NCBI RefSeq assembly: GCF_002094855.1
Contig: NZ_ARYN01000006.1
Location: 62,001-126,000, forward strand
DNA length: 64,000 nt
Direction: 5' to 3'
From: Zunongwangia atlantica 22II14-10F7
Lineage (GTDB): Bacteria; Bacteroidota; Bacteroidia; Flavobacteriales; Flavobacteriaceae
This document shows, piece after piece, positions 1 to 9,340 of the stretch. A model generated the notes under the pieces. That model saw only the letters and a list, made by a program, of their open reading frames with translations, ran no database searches and had not been told where the DNA came from. Within the stretch, counting starts at the first letter, position 1, and each line of letters begins with the position of its first letter. The position numbers were made by a program, and so were the translations under genes.

Positions 1-131
1 TTTTGGGAAAGTAATTGCTGGTAGTCCCTCCAAATTTGCTCAGTTTCTAAAAATCCATGTAAAAGGATCAAAGGATTGTTTTTTCCCTTTGTTATAAACT
101 TTATTTGTGTATTTTTATGCTGTATTTTCAT
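1..131 (-). CDS. alpha/beta hydrolase, N-terminal fragment
   Basis: The reverse strand starts with ATG at 131 and stays open to the window edge, giving about 43 residues. It reads MKIQHKNTQIKFITKGKNNP, then a hydrophobic strand followed by LLHGFLET. A beta strand ending in HGF or HGW is the oxyanion-hole signature at the start of alpha/beta hydrolases, and the preceding phi-x-x-x-G-K pattern fits the first two strands of that fold. The catalytic residues lie outside the window, so the substrate cannot be guessed. It reads away from aminopeptidase P, from which it is separated by a hairpin terminator. Confidence 0.6.
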   Translation of the reverse strand, partial: MKIQHKNTQIKFITKGKNNPLILLHGFLETEQIWRDYQQLLSQ

Positions 132-143
132 AAGCATTACATT

Positions 144-190
144 AAAAAAGGCCGCAAAATCGATTTAAAATCAATTTCTGTGGCCTTTTT
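144..190 (-). terminator. Rho-independent terminator after aminopeptidase P
   Basis: AAAAAGGCC and GGCCTTTTT form an inverted repeat around an A/T-rich loop and are flanked by T-runs on both strands. It lies just beyond the stop codon of the minus-strand peptidase gene. Confidence 0.75.
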
Positions 191-198
191 ATATTTTT

Positions 199-1497
199 TT
201 ATGAATTCATAATCTCCTCAATCTCATCAGCTTCGATTGGGATGTTACGCATTAAGTTAAAAGGTTCTCCTTTTTCCTGAATTACAACATCGTCTTCTAA
301 TCGAATTCCAAAACCTTCTTCTGGCAAATAAATTCCTGGTTCTACAGTAAAAACCTGGTTCGCTTTCATAGGTTCGGTTAAAATTCCGTAGTCGTGAGTA
401 TCCAACCCAATATTATGCGCTGTTCCGTGCATAAAATATTTCTTATAAGCCGGCCAATCTGGATTTTCATTTTGTACATCGGCTTTATCAAGTAGGCCAA
501 GATCTAACAATTCAGAAGTCATTAATTTTCCAACCTCTTTATGAAATTCGTCCCACATCGTTCCCGGAATTAGCCATTTTGTAGCTTCGGTTTTTACTCT
601 GTTTACGGCATTATAAACCTGTTTTTGGCGATCTGTGAATTTCCCAGAGGCCGGGATGGTTCGGGTCATATCACTAGAGTAGTTTGCATATTCAGCCCCA
701 GTATCCAATAAAATTAAGTCGCCTGGTTTACATTGTTGGTTATTTTCAGTGTAATGTAAAACGTTGGCACTGTTTCCGCTGGCGATAATTGGTGTGTATG
801 CAAAACCTTTTGAGCGATTTCTAATCATTTCGTGCCAGTATTCGGCTTCAATTTCATATTCCCAAACACCAGGTTTGGTGAATTTTAGCACTCTTCTAAA
901 TGCTTTTTCGGTAATATCACAAGCCTTTTGCATAAGATCCAGTTCAATAGGATCTTTTACAGCACGTAATCTTTGTAATATAGGATTACTTTTTGCAACG
1001 CGGTGGGCAGGATATTTTTCTTTACACCATTTTATAAAACGATCGTCACGAGTTTCTGTTTGGATACTTCCCTGAACTCGATAATGTTCATTTTTGTTGA
1101 AATAAATTGTTTCTGCCTGGGCCATAATTTCAAAAAACTTTTTTTCAAAATCCTGTAGCCAGTAAACAGTTTTTATTCCGCTAACCTCAAAAGCTTTTTC
1201 TTTTGTAAGTTTTTCACCTTCCCAAACGGCAATGTGAGGATTGGTTTCAGTAAGAAAAAGAATTTCACGATGTTCTGGTTTTGGTGCTTCTGGAAATAAA
1301 ACTAAAATAGCTTCTTCCTGGTCTACACCACTTAGATAAAATAAATCTCGATTTTGCTGAAATGGCATTGTACTATCGGCGCCAATAGGAAAAACATCAT
1401 TGGCATTAAAAACAGCTAGGCCTCCGGGAACCATTCGTTCCATGAAGTTTTTACGGTTTTTAATGAATAATTTTCTGTCTATTTGATCGTATTTCAT
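199..1497 (-). CDS. pepP: Xaa-Pro aminopeptidase P (M24B family)
   Basis: This 432-residue cytosolic metallopeptidase should remove N-terminal residues that precede proline. The N-terminal half is the creatinase-like AMP_N domain; the C-terminal half is the pita-bread catalytic domain. The five expected metal ligands are visible: D265 (LLDTGAEY), D276 (SSDMTRT), H361 (HGTAHNIG), E386 (VEPGIY) and E401 (RLEDDV). Their spacing closely follows E. coli PepP. Length is normal for the family (about 440). It is a single gene with its own terminator. On its strand a TAGTTTTG -7 element lies at 1521-1528, but no TTG is found at the usual distance. Confidence 0.93.
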   Translation of the reverse strand: MKYDQIDRKLFIKNRKNFMERMVPGGLAVFNANDVFPIGADSTMPFQQNRDLFYLSGVDQEEAILVLFPEAPKPEHREILFLTETNPHIAVWEGEKLTKEKAFEVSGIKTVYWLQDFEKKFFEIMAQAETIYFNKNEHYRVQGSIQTETRDDRFIKWCKEKYPAHRVAKSNPILQRLRAVKDPIELDLMQKACDITEKAFRRVLKFTKPGVWEYEIEAEYWHEMIRNRSKGFAYTPIIASGNSANVLHYTENNQQCKPGDLILLDTGAEYANYSSDMTRTIPASGKFTDRQKQVYNAVNRVKTEATKWLIPGTMWDEFHKEVGKLMTSELLDLGLLDKADVQNENPDWPAYKKYFMHGTAHNIGLDTHDYGILTEPMKANQVFTVEPGIYLPEEGFGIRLEDDVVIQEKGEPFNLMRNIPIEADEIEEIMNS

Positions 1498-1785
1498 AAT
1501 TGTAATTTCAAAATTATCCCCAAAACTAAAAAACAGTCTTTACAAAGCCTGTTAATCCAAGGCTAATATTTAATAAACAGGCAATGCTTAGTAAAGGCAC
1601 AATGAATAATTACGGAAGCTTTACTGCTGAAAAAAATTCGTTATATTTATACTTCGTAAATTTGATTATTTAATCTTATTTTCAAAAAATTATTTACAAA
1701 TGTAACTGAAATAGATGTTGTGACTTTTTTAATGAAATGTTTATTCGATATTTGTTTCATCTTTAATACTTAAAATTTTAAAACT
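1498..1785. promoter_or_regulatory. divergent intergenic region, pepP/asnB
   Basis: 288 bases separate two divergent genes. A TAGTTTTG -7-like element for pepP lies on the minus strand at 1521-1528. A TAAATTTG -7-like element for asnB lies on the plus strand at 1657-1664. Neither has a clear -33 TTG at N17-23, so both are weak assignments. The asnB element would give a leader of about 115 nt. No ORF is supported here. Confidence 0.35.
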
Positions 1786-3468
1786 GTGTGTGGAATTGTT
1801 TGTGCGTTCGATTTAAAAGAGAAGTCTGATGATTTAAGACCTCAATTATTAGAAATGGCCAGATGTTTAAGACATCGTGGTCCGGACTGGAGTGGGATTT
1901 ACAGTAATGATAATGCAATTATGGCGCACGAGCGTCTTGCCATTGTAGACCCAATTTCAGGAGGACAGCCTTTATTGTCTAAAGATGGAAAATTAGTTCT
2001 TGCCGCTAATGGCGAAATATATAATCATAAGAAATTAAGAGAGCAGTGCCCAGATTACGAATTTCAAACGGCATCAGATTGTGAAGTTATTCTTGCTTTA
2101 TACAAACAAAAAGGAGCAAAGTTCCTTGATGATCTAAACGGAATCTTTGGTTTTGCTATTTATGATGTAGAGAATGATGAATATCTAATTGCCAGAGATC
2201 ATATTGGTATTATTCCTTTATATATTGGATGGGATCATAACGGAACTTTTTATGTAGCATCAGAGCTTAAAGCTTTAGAAGGAAAATGTTCTAAAATTGA
2301 ATTATTCCCTCCTGGTCACTATCTTTCTAGTAAAGAAGAAGGTTTCCAGAAATGGTATGAGCGTGACTGGATGGAGTATGATGCAGTAAAAGATAACGCT
2401 ACCAGTATCGAAGAACTTAGAGAAGCTTTAGAAAAAGCGGTACACCGCCAGTTAATGAGTGACGTTCCTTACGGGGTATTACTTTCAGGTGGGCTGGATT
2501 CTTCAATTACTTCAGCAGTAGCTAAAAAATATTCAGAAAAAAGAATAGAAAGTGATGATAAAGATGCTGCATGGTGGCCAAGATTGCATTCTTTTGCGAT
2601 TGGTTTAGAAGGTTCTCCAGATCTTGCAGCAGCGCAAAAAGTAGCCGATCATTTAGATACGGTACATCACGAAATTAAATTTACTATTCAGGAAGGTTTA
2701 GATGCGATAAAAGATGTGATCTATCATTTAGAAACTTATGATGTGACCACGATTAGAGCTTCAACACCTATGTATTTAATGGCCAGAACCATCAAGTCTT
2801 TAGGGATAAAAATGGTACTGTCAGGAGAAGGCTCAGATGAACTTTTTGGAGGATATCTTTATTTCCATAAAGCGCCAAACGCTAAAGAGTTTCATGAAGA
2901 AACAGTACGTAAATTGGATAAATTGCACCAGTACGATTGTTTAAGAGCAAACAAATCGCTTTGTGCTTGGGGTATAGAAGGTCGTGTGCCATTCTTAGAT
3001 AAAGAATTTATGGATGTAGCGATGCGTATTAACCCGCAGGACAAAATGATTAACGGCGAGCGTATCGAAAAATGGGTACTTAGAAAAGCCTTTGAGGATT
3101 ACCTGCCAGAAAGTGTAGCCTGGAGACAAAAAGAGCAATTCTCTGATGGTGTAGGATATAGTTGGATTGATACTTTAAAGCAACTTGTAAATTCTGAAGT
3201 TACAGATGAGCAACTTAAAAATGCTCACTTTAAATTCCCAATTCAGCCTCCAACAAGTAAAGAAGAATACTATTATAGAACGATCTTCTCTCAGCATTTC
3301 CCAAGTGATGCAGCAGCATTGTCTGTACCATCAGTTCCTTCAGTGGCTTGTAGTACACCAACTGCTTTAGAATGGGATGAGTCTTTTAAGAATATGAACG
3401 ATCCATCTGGTAGAGCAGTAGCAAATGTTCATTCAGATGCATATAAAAAAGATCTTGTAGAAGGTTAA
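1786..3468 (+). CDS. asnB: asparagine synthetase B, glutamine-hydrolysing
   Basis: It makes asparagine from aspartate, glutamine and ATP. The 560 residues match E. coli AsnB (about 554). The N-terminal Ntn glutaminase domain starts MCGIVCAF; Cys2 is the nucleophile exposed after Met removal. This fixes the start at the GTG at 1786, since Cys must follow the initiator directly. The RHRGPD motif binds glutamine. The synthetase domain has the PP-loop SGGLDSS at residues 234-240. The C-terminal tail (about 510-560) is rich in Ser, Pro and Ala, as in other AsnB proteins. It is followed by a terminator and stands alone. Confidence 0.96.
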   Translation: MCGIVCAFDLKEKSDDLRPQLLEMARCLRHRGPDWSGIYSNDNAIMAHERLAIVDPISGGQPLLSKDGKLVLAANGEIYNHKKLREQCPDYEFQTASDCEVILALYKQKGAKFLDDLNGIFGFAIYDVENDEYLIARDHIGIIPLYIGWDHNGTFYVASELKALEGKCSKIELFPPGHYLSSKEEGFQKWYERDWMEYDAVKDNATSIEELREALEKAVHRQLMSDVPYGVLLSGGLDSSITSAVAKKYSEKRIESDDKDAAWWPRLHSFAIGLEGSPDLAAAQKVADHLDTVHHEIKFTIQEGLDAIKDVIYHLETYDVTTIRASTPMYLMARTIKSLGIKMVLSGEGSDELFGGYLYFHKAPNAKEFHEETVRKLDKLHQYDCLRANKSLCAWGIEGRVPFLDKEFMDVAMRINPQDKMINGERIEKWVLRKAFEDYLPESVAWRQKEQFSDGVGYSWIDTLKQLVNSEVTDEQLKNAHFKFPIQPPTSKEEYYYRTIFSQHFPSDAAALSVPSVPSVACSTPTALEWDESFKNMNDPSGRAVANVHSDAYKKDLVEG

Positions 3469-3487
3469 TTCTGAATAAAAATAAATG

Positions 3488-3528
3488 AAAGAGCTATCTG
3501 AAATTCGATATTTTGGGTAGCTTTTTTT
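3488..3528 (+). terminator. terminator after asnB
   Basis: An imperfect stem pairs AAAGAGCTATC with GGTAGCTTTTTTT across a loop of about 17 nt and ends in a seven-T run. It begins about 20 bases after the asnB stop. Confidence 0.6.
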
Positions 3529-3735
3529 ATGGTATAAAAATGGTGCGAATTTTTTATAATTTGTAGAATTTCAATCGATTGAAAATTTTTTTAATTCCTT
3601 CGTTTTTCTTCTTTGAAGTATGATAAATAAAGGCTTTTAGCTATTTTCTGCTTAAATTTTTAAATTATTTGAGATTAAACAAAATTGCGGCTTACTTATA
3701 CTTATTCTAAATAGCCTTATAAAGAAGCATTAAAG

Positions 3736-3767
3736 TTTGTCCATAAGTTAATTGGAGTGTATTTTTG
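3736..3767 (+). promoter_or_regulatory. sdhCAB promoter, Bacteroidota type
   Basis: TTTG at 3736-3739 and TATTTTTG at 3760-3767 match the -33 (TTG/TTTG) and -7 (TAnnTTTG) elements of the Bacteroidota primary sigma factor, with a spacing of 20. Transcription would start near 3774, about 23 nt before the sdhC ATG. This is one of the best promoter matches in the window. Confidence 0.75.
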
Positions 3768-3796
3768 CTGTTAAAATTCTATAAATAATCAAACCA

Positions 3797-4459
3797 ATGG
3801 GTGGATTTTTAAAATCATCTATCGCAAAAAAAGTTGCGATGGCCTTGTCGGGACTGTTCCTGGTCTTATTTTTACTTCAACACTTTACTATCAATTTAAC
3901 TTCAGTTTTTAGTGAAGATTTATTTAATGAACTTTCTCATTTTATGGGAACCAATTTTCTGGTACAGGCGGTACTTCAGCCAGTACTAATTTTTGGAGTA
4001 ATCTTCCATTTTGTTATGGGATTTGTTCTTGAAGCTAAAAACCGTGGGGCTAGAAATGTAAAGTATGTAAAGTACAATGGTGGCGCTAATTCCAGCTGGA
4101 TGTCTAGAAACATGATTTATTCTGGATTGGTAGTTTTAGCCTTTTTAGCACTACATTTTTATGATTTTTGGGTGCCAGAAATTGTACATAAATATGTAGA
4201 ATCTCATCCAGAAGATGCTTCAAGATATTATAGTGAAATGATCGTGAAGTTTGAGGATCCAATTAGGGTAGCAGCATACTGTTTATCTTTTGTATTCTTA
4301 AGTTTACACCTTCTTCATGGTTTTTCTTCATCGTTCCAATCTATGGGATGGAATAATAAGTACGCTAAAGGAGTAAGAGGCCTTACAGTGGCTTATGCTA
4401 TAATCATTCCGTTAGGCTTTATTTTTATAGCATTGTTTCACTATATCAATAACCTTTAA
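3797..4459 (+). CDS. sdhC: succinate dehydrogenase, membrane cytochrome b subunit
   Basis: This 220-residue protein is the single membrane anchor of a type B succinate:quinone oxidoreductase (Bacteroidota, Bacillus, Wolinella type). It shows five hydrophobic helices at about residues 11-30, 54-78, 106-125, 157-177 and 194-216. His residues inside several of them (QHF, FHF, ALHF, LHLLHG) are candidates for binding the two hemes. Type B enzymes have one large anchor, so the lack of sdhD is expected. It is first in sdhCAB; sdhA starts 12 bases downstream. Confidence 0.93.
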   Translation: MGGFLKSSIAKKVAMALSGLFLVLFLLQHFTINLTSVFSEDLFNELSHFMGTNFLVQAVLQPVLIFGVIFHFVMGFVLEAKNRGARNVKYVKYNGGANSSWMSRNMIYSGLVVLAFLALHFYDFWVPEIVHKYVESHPEDASRYYSEMIVKFEDPIRVAAYCLSFVFLSLHLLHGFSSSFQSMGWNNKYAKGVRGLTVAYAIIIPLGFIFIALFHYINNL

Positions 4460-4471
4460 TTCGCAAGATCT

Positions 4472-6475
4472 ATGTCAATTTTAGAATCAAAGATACCAGA
4501 AGGGCCGCTTAAAGATAAGTGGACTAAGCATAAGAATGATATTAACCTGGTAAACCCCGCCAATAAGAGAAATATCGACATTATTATTGTAGGTACTGGT
4601 CTTGCAGGAGGTGCAGCTGCAGCTACACTGGCAGAGTTAGGGTATAATGTAAAAACATTTTGTTATCAGGATTCTCCTAGACGTGCACATTCTATCGCTG
4701 CACAGGGAGGTATAAACGCTTCAAAAAATTATCAGGGAGATGGTGATTCAGATTACCGTCTTTTTTATGATACTGTAAAAGGAGGAGATTATCGTTCGCG
4801 TGAAGCGAATGTTTATCGACTTGCTGAGGTATCTGGAAATATTATCGACCAGTGTGTGGCACAAGGTGTGCCTTTTGCACGTGAATATGGTGGATATTTA
4901 GATAACCGTTCTTTTGGTGGAGTTTTGGTTTCCAGAACTTTTTATGCGAAAGGACAAACTGGTCAGCAGTTATTATTAGGAGCATACTCTGCAATGAACC
5001 GCCAAATAAATCGTGGTAAGATTCAATCTTTTAACCGCCACGAAATGATGGATCTTGTTTTAGTTGATGGTAAAGCGAGAGGTATTATTGCCAGAGATAT
5101 GGTTACAGGGGAGTTAGAGAGACACTCTGCTCACGCTGTAGTTTTAGCTTCTGGAGGTTACGGTAACGTATTTTTCCTTTCAACAAATGCGATGGGAAGT
5201 AACGTGATGGCAGCATGGAGAGCTCACCGTAGAGGAGCTTATTTTGCTAACCCTTGTTACACGCAAATTCACCCAACGTGTATTCCGGTTACAGGAGATC
5301 ATCAGTCTAAATTAACTTTGATGTCTGAATCTTTACGTAATGATGGTCGTATTTGGGTTCCGAAGAAAAAAGAAGATGCAATTGCGATTAGAGAAGGAAA
5401 GAAAAAACCTACTGAACTTTCTGAAGAAGAAAGAGATTATTATTTAGAAAGAAGATATCCTTCATTTGGTAACCTTGTACCTCGTGATGTAGCATCACGT
5501 GCAGCAAAAGAGCGTTGTGATGCAGGTTTTGGAGTAAACAAAACAGGGCAGGCAGTTTATCTGGATTTTGCAAGTGCAATTAAGCGCTACGGGAAAGAAG
5601 CTGCTTTTACATCTGGTCACAAAAACCCATCTGAAGCTGAAATTATTAAATTAGGTAAAGAGGTTGTAGAGTCTAAATATGGTAACCTTTTCCAGATGTA
5701 TGAAAAGATTACAGATCAAAACCCTTACGAAACTCCAATGATGATCTATCCTGCGGTGCACTATACTATGGGAGGTCTTTGGGTAGATTATAATTTACAA
5801 ACAACCATTCCTGGATGTTACGCAGCAGGAGAAGCTAACTTCTCAGATCACGGTGCTAACAGATTAGGTGCATCTGCTTTAATGCAGGGACTTGCAGATG
5901 GTTATTTTGTATTGCCTTACACTATTGGAGATTACCTTTCAAAAGATATTAGAACAGGAAAGATTCCAACAGATTCTCCAGAGTTCGAAGCAACCGAGAA
6001 AGAAGTGAAAGACAAGATCGATCGCTTAATGAATGCGGGTGGAAAACATTCTGTAGATACTTACCATAAGAAATTAGGTAAGATTATGTGGGAGAAGTGT
6101 GGTATGGCACGTAACGAACAGGGACTTAGAGAAGCTATCGAAGAGATTAAAGCTTTAAGAGAAGATTTCTGGAAAAACGTTAAGGTTACAGGAAGCGCTA
6201 CTGCAAAGAATGCTGAATTAGAAAAAGCTGGTCGTGTGGCTGATTTCCTTGAATTAGGAGAGCTTTTTGCTAAAGATGCATTGCATAGAAATGAGTCTTG
6301 TGGAGGTCACTTTAGAGAAGAATATCAAACCGAAGAAGGTGAAGCTTTAAGAGATGATGAAAACTTTAGATATGTGGCTGCCTGGGAGTATAAAGGAGAA
6401 CCTAGCGATGCTGCTCTTCACAAAGAAGAACTTATTTTCAATAATATCGAATTAAAAACAAGAAGTTATAAATAG
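4472..6475 (+). CDS. sdhA: succinate dehydrogenase flavoprotein subunit
   Basis: 667 residues, the size of type B SdhA/FrdA. It oxidises succinate to fumarate and passes electrons to SdhB. The N-terminal Rossmann motif is [32 protein letters not shown] contains the His expected to bind FAD covalently. Other family hallmarks are the substrate-site segment QIHPT, the catalytic-Arg region around [11 protein letters not shown], and the C-terminal FAD site with [15 protein letters not shown]. It sits at the matrix-like inner face of the cytoplasmic membrane, docked on SdhC through SdhB. It is co-transcribed with sdhC. Confidence 0.97.
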   Translation: MSILESKIPEGPLKDKWTKHKNDINLVNPANKRNIDIIIVGTGLAGGAAAATLAELGYNVKTFCYQDSPRRAHSIAAQGGINASKNYQGDGDSDYRLFYDTVKGGDYRSREANVYRLAEVSGNIIDQCVAQGVPFAREYGGYLDNRSFGGVLVSRTFYAKGQTGQQLLLGAYSAMNRQINRGKIQSFNRHEMMDLVLVDGKARGIIARDMVTGELERHSAHAVVLASGGYGNVFFLSTNAMGSNVMAAWRAHRRGAYFANPCYTQIHPTCIPVTGDHQSKLTLMSESLRNDGRIWVPKKKEDAIAIREGKKKPTELSEEERDYYLERRYPSFGNLVPRDVASRAAKERCDAGFGVNKTGQAVYLDFASAIKRYGKEAAFTSGHKNPSEAEIIKLGKEVVESKYGNLFQMYEKITDQNPYETPMMIYPAVHYTMGGLWVDYNLQTTIPGCYAAGEANFSDHGANRLGASALMQGLADGYFVLPYTIGDYLSKDIRTGKIPTDSPEFEATEKEVKDKIDRLMNAGGKHSVDTYHKKLGKIMWEKCGMARNEQGLREAIEEIKALREDFWKNVKVTGSATAKNAELEKAGRVADFLELGELFAKDALHRNESCGGHFREEYQTEEGEALRDDENFRYVAAWEYKGEPSDAALHKEELIFNNIELKTRSYK

Positions 6476-6550
6476 ATGCAAGTGTTGAGATATGAGCTGT
6501 TACAAATTAGCGACTCAAGACTCAATACTCAATACTAAAATCTAAAGAAT
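6476..6550 (+). repeat. degenerate CTCAATACT-type repeat inside the sdh operon
   Basis: The 75-base gap between sdhA and sdhB ends in a run of near-identical units (ACTCAAGACTCAATACTC, then AATACTAAAATCTAAAG). Similar units recur at about 10284-10366, 14185-14232 and 18420-18447. No hairpin terminator interrupts the operon here. Confidence 0.5.
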
Positions 6551-7297
6551 ATGAAACTTACATTAAAAATATGGCGACAAGAAAACGCTAAGGCTACTGG
6601 AAAGATGGTGTCTTATCCAATCGATGGAATCGAAGGAGATATGTCTTTTCTTGAAATGTTAGACGTTTTAAATGAAGAACTTGTTGCTAAGGGTGAAGAT
6701 CCGGTAGAGTTTGATCATGATTGTCGTGAAGGGATTTGTGGAACTTGTTCGCTTCAAATTAATGGTGAGCCACATGGCCCAGATAGATTGATCACTACCT
6801 GCCAGCTACACATGAGAAAGTTTAACGATGGTGATACTATCGTTATAGAGCCTTTTAGAGCCAATGCTTTCCCGGTGGTAAAAGATCTTATTGTAGATAG
6901 AAGTGCTTTCGATCGTATTCAACAAGCAGGTGGATATGTTTCCGTAAATACTTCAGGAAACACCATCGATGCAAATAGTATTCCTGTAAATAAACACGAT
7001 GCAGACGATTCTTTCGCTGCAGCAACCTGTATTGGTTGTGGTGCGTGTGTTGCAGCTTGTAAAAATGCAAGTGCCATGTTATTTACTTCAGCAAAAGTTT
7101 CACAATATGCATTACTTCCGCAGGGACAGGTAGAAGCTACAGATCGTGTTATGAATATGGTTCGCCAAATGGATTTAGAAGGATTTGGTAACTGTACTAA
7201 CACTGGTGCTTGTGAAATTGAGTGTCCTAAAGGAATTTCTTTAGAGAATATCGCTCGTATGAACCGTGAATATTTATCTGCAAGCACAAAAGGATAA
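6551..7297 (+). CDS. sdhB: succinate dehydrogenase iron-sulfur subunit
   Basis: 248 residues, carrying electrons from SdhA to quinone at SdhC. The N-terminal ferredoxin domain has the [2Fe-2S] motif [15 protein letters not shown] with a further Cys in TTCQLH. The C-terminal helical domain has [11 protein letters not shown] and, later, [15 protein letters not shown], which supply ligands for the [4Fe-4S] and [3Fe-4S] clusters. The sequence resembles type B enzymes. It is last in the operon; a strong terminator follows within 30 bases. Confidence 0.96.
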   Translation: MKLTLKIWRQENAKATGKMVSYPIDGIEGDMSFLEMLDVLNEELVAKGEDPVEFDHDCREGICGTCSLQINGEPHGPDRLITTCQLHMRKFNDGDTIVIEPFRANAFPVVKDLIVDRSAFDRIQQAGGYVSVNTSGNTIDANSIPVNKHDADDSFAAATCIGCGACVAACKNASAMLFTSAKVSQYALLPQGQVEATDRVMNMVRQMDLEGFGNCTNTGACEIECPKGISLENIARMNREYLSASTKG

Positions 7298-7322
7298 AAA
7301 ATATTTTTTCTGAATAAAACTG

Positions 7323-7355
7323 ATCCCGATTTCTTTTTAGATTTCGGGATTTTTT
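7323..7355 (+). terminator. terminator after sdhB
   Basis: ATCCCGA and TCGGGAT pair across a T-rich loop and are followed by TTTTTT. It closes the sdhCAB transcript. Confidence 0.75.
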
Positions 7356-7378
7356 ATGCATATTATTTAAAAATTTTT

Positions 7379-8536
7379 ATGGCTTTTTCTGAATCTCATG
7401 TATCCAAACTTCCTGGCTCACCTGAAAACATTTTTTCTAAAATGAGCGGTATGGCAAATCGATATAATACCATAAATATGTCTCAGGGATTTCCCGGTTT
7501 TCAAACAGACGATTATCTAAAAGAATTGGTGTATAAAGCCATGAAAGATGGTTATAATCAATATGCGCCTTTAGCAGGAGTTCCAGAGCTTCGAGAAGAA
7601 ATTGTAAAAAAAATCGAAGCGCTTCACGGTAAAAAATATCATCCAGATTCAGAAATTACTTTAACTGCGGGAGCATCCCAGGCAATTTATTGCGCAATCT
7701 CAGCCTTTGTGCATCCTGGTGACGAGGTTATCATTTTTAAACCGGCTTATGATATTTATGAACCCATTGTAAAAACAAATGGAGGAATTCCGGTTCATAT
7801 TCAGCTTAAAGGAAAGGAATATACAGTAGATTGGAACGAAGTAAAAGCTAAAATTAGCGATAAAACGAGGATGATTGTGATTAACACACCTCACAATCCC
7901 AGCGGAACTATTTTGTCTAAAGCAGATATGCTGCAATTAGAAAACTTGCTTAAAAACACCAATATCATCCTTTTAAGTGACGAAGTTTATGAGCATATTA
8001 TCTTCGATGGAGAAAAGCATCAAAGTGCTTCATCTTTTCCAGAATTATCTGAAAGAGCAATCGTTTGTGCTTCTTTCGGTAAGACTTTTCATAATACGGG
8101 TTGGAAAATGGGCTATTGCGTAGCGCCAGATGTTTTGATGAAAGAAATCTGGAAATTTCAGGAGATTATTGTTTTCTGTGTGAATCATCCAATTCAGCGT
8201 GCTTTTGCTGAGTATCTTAAGGATTCGGAAACTTACTTGAGTTTGCCTAAATTCTATCAAGAAAAAAGAGATTATTTTCTTGAACAGATTAAAGACACAA
8301 AATTTAAGATTATTCCATCTGCTGGAACTTATTTTCAACTTTTGGATTATTCTGAAATTACAAGCGAATCTGATATCCTCTTTGCTGAAAAATTAGTGAA
8401 AGAATATCAATTAGCATCGATTCCGGTGTCGGTTTTTAATATCAATAATCAGGATCTAAAGCAATTGCGTTTTTGTTTTGCGAAGGAAAATGAAACTTTA
8501 GATAAAGCAGCTGAAATATTACTCAAAATTGGTTAA
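7379..8536 (+). CDS. PLP-dependent aminotransferase, class I/II (methionine aminotransferase type)
   Basis: 385 residues of the fold-type I aminotransferase family. The PLP lysine is K235 in SFGKTFHNTGWKMGY. Other landmarks are NMSQGFPGFQT near the N-terminus, TAGASQAIY (phosphate-binding loop), NTPHNPSGT, SDEVYEH and the C-terminal LRFCFAKENETL containing the carboxylate-binding Arg. The pattern is closest to the YbdL/kynurenine aminotransferase group, which in Bacteroidota is usually annotated as methionine aminotransferase; the substrate is inferred. pdeM follows after 29 bases and may share its transcript. Confidence 0.87.
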   Translation: MAFSESHVSKLPGSPENIFSKMSGMANRYNTINMSQGFPGFQTDDYLKELVYKAMKDGYNQYAPLAGVPELREEIVKKIEALHGKKYHPDSEITLTAGASQAIYCAISAFVHPGDEVIIFKPAYDIYEPIVKTNGGIPVHIQLKGKEYTVDWNEVKAKISDKTRMIVINTPHNPSGTILSKADMLQLENLLKNTNIILLSDEVYEHIIFDGEKHQSASSFPELSERAIVCASFGKTFHNTGWKMGYCVAPDVLMKEIWKFQEIIVFCVNHPIQRAFAEYLKDSETYLSLPKFYQEKRDYFLEQIKDTKFKIIPSAGTYFQLLDYSEITSESDILFAEKLVKEYQLASIPVSVFNINNQDLKQLRFCFAKENETLDKAAEILLKIG

Positions 8537-8565
8537 TTTCGACCTTCTTTTTTTGAGTTCTAAAA

Positions 8566-9195
8566 ATGAAAATCACAATCCAAAATAACCATTTTCAGCT
8601 GGCGTGTAGCGGCGTTTCCTATTGGGAAGAGCAAAAAGCTTTGCTGGTGGCCGATGTGCATTTGGGAAAGATCTCTCATTTTAGAAAATACGGTAGCGCG
8701 GTGCCACAATCGGCAATTCAGACAAATTTTGATCGGTTAGATGAAGCGGTAACCGAGTTCCAACCGCAAAAGATCATCTTTTTAGGTGATCTTTTTCATA
8801 GTGCATTGAATGCTGAATGGAATTTATTCGAAAACTGGCTTCAAAAGCAACAAGCTGAAATTATTTTAATTGCCGGGAATCACGATATCATTTCTCCGAT
8901 TCATTATGAAGAACTAGGAGTGAAAATTCATCAGGAATTACAGATCGGGAACTTCCGTTTAACGCACCATCCTGAAGAAAAAGAAAGTGATTTTAATATC
9001 TGTGGGCATATTCATCCCGGTTATCGATTGGTTGGTTTGGCAAAACAACATTTAAAGCTGAAATGTTTCTTCCGAAGGAAAAATCAATTGATTTTACCCG
9101 CTTTTGGTGAATTTACCGGAGCATTTTTAATGAAACCTGAAGAAGAAGATCAGGTATTCGTTTGTGCACAATCTGAAGTAATTCGAGTAAACTAA
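8566..9195 (+). CDS. pdeM: PdeM-like metallophosphoesterase
   Basis: 209 residues of the calcineurin-like phosphoesterase fold. The five metal motifs appear in order: DVHLGK, GDLFHS, GNHD, a His in LTHHPEE, and GHIHPG. The signature HFRKYGSAVPQ after the first motif is typical of the family called ligase-associated DNA damage response endonuclease PdeM. In many bacteria it is encoded with a ligase, a helicase (Lhr) and an exonuclease-like metallo-beta-lactamase protein. None of these partners is next to it here; it lies behind an aminotransferase gene. Confidence 0.82.
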   Translation: MKITIQNNHFQLACSGVSYWEEQKALLVADVHLGKISHFRKYGSAVPQSAIQTNFDRLDEAVTEFQPQKIIFLGDLFHSALNAEWNLFENWLQKQQAEIILIAGNHDIISPIHYEELGVKIHQELQIGNFRLTHHPEEKESDFNICGHIHPGYRLVGLAKQHLKLKCFFRRKNQLILPAFGEFTGAFLMKPEEEDQVFVCAQSEVIRVN

Positions 9196-9285
9196 AATTA
9201 ACTCCATTTTCATACAAAATCAAACTTTAACCTAACACTAACGTTGGTTTATTCAGGCGTTTGGTAATTTCATTTGAAATTTGCA

Positions 9286-9323
9286 TCATCCTGAACCTGT
9301 CCATCCGGCAGAATCAGAATGAC
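9286..9323. repeat. dispersed GTCAT-type repeat, short copy
   Basis: Read on the minus strand, it starts GTCATTCTGA and ends TTCAGGATGA, the two arms of the repeat also found at 10212, 14093 and 18305. The middle carries CTGCCGGATGGACAGG, a version of the mini-palindrome described for mfd. Confidence 0.55.
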
Positions 9324-9340
9324 AACTTAGCTCAAATACT

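Larger units (their letters stand above)
3469..3796. other. intergenic region asnB-sdhC
   Basis: 328 bases without a gene. It holds the asnB terminator at its left end and the sdh promoter at 3736-3767. The stretch between them (about 3530-3735) is A/T-rich and shows neither an ORF nor a clear repeat. Confidence 0.6.

Noticed and set aside
764-1075. Plus-strand ORF of 103 codons inside aminopeptidase P
   Set aside because: It lies fully antisense to a gene with all five metal ligands in place; a shadow frame.
3797-7297. Missing sdhD
   Set aside because: Type B succinate dehydrogenases have a single five-helix anchor, which sdhC encodes here; nothing is missing.
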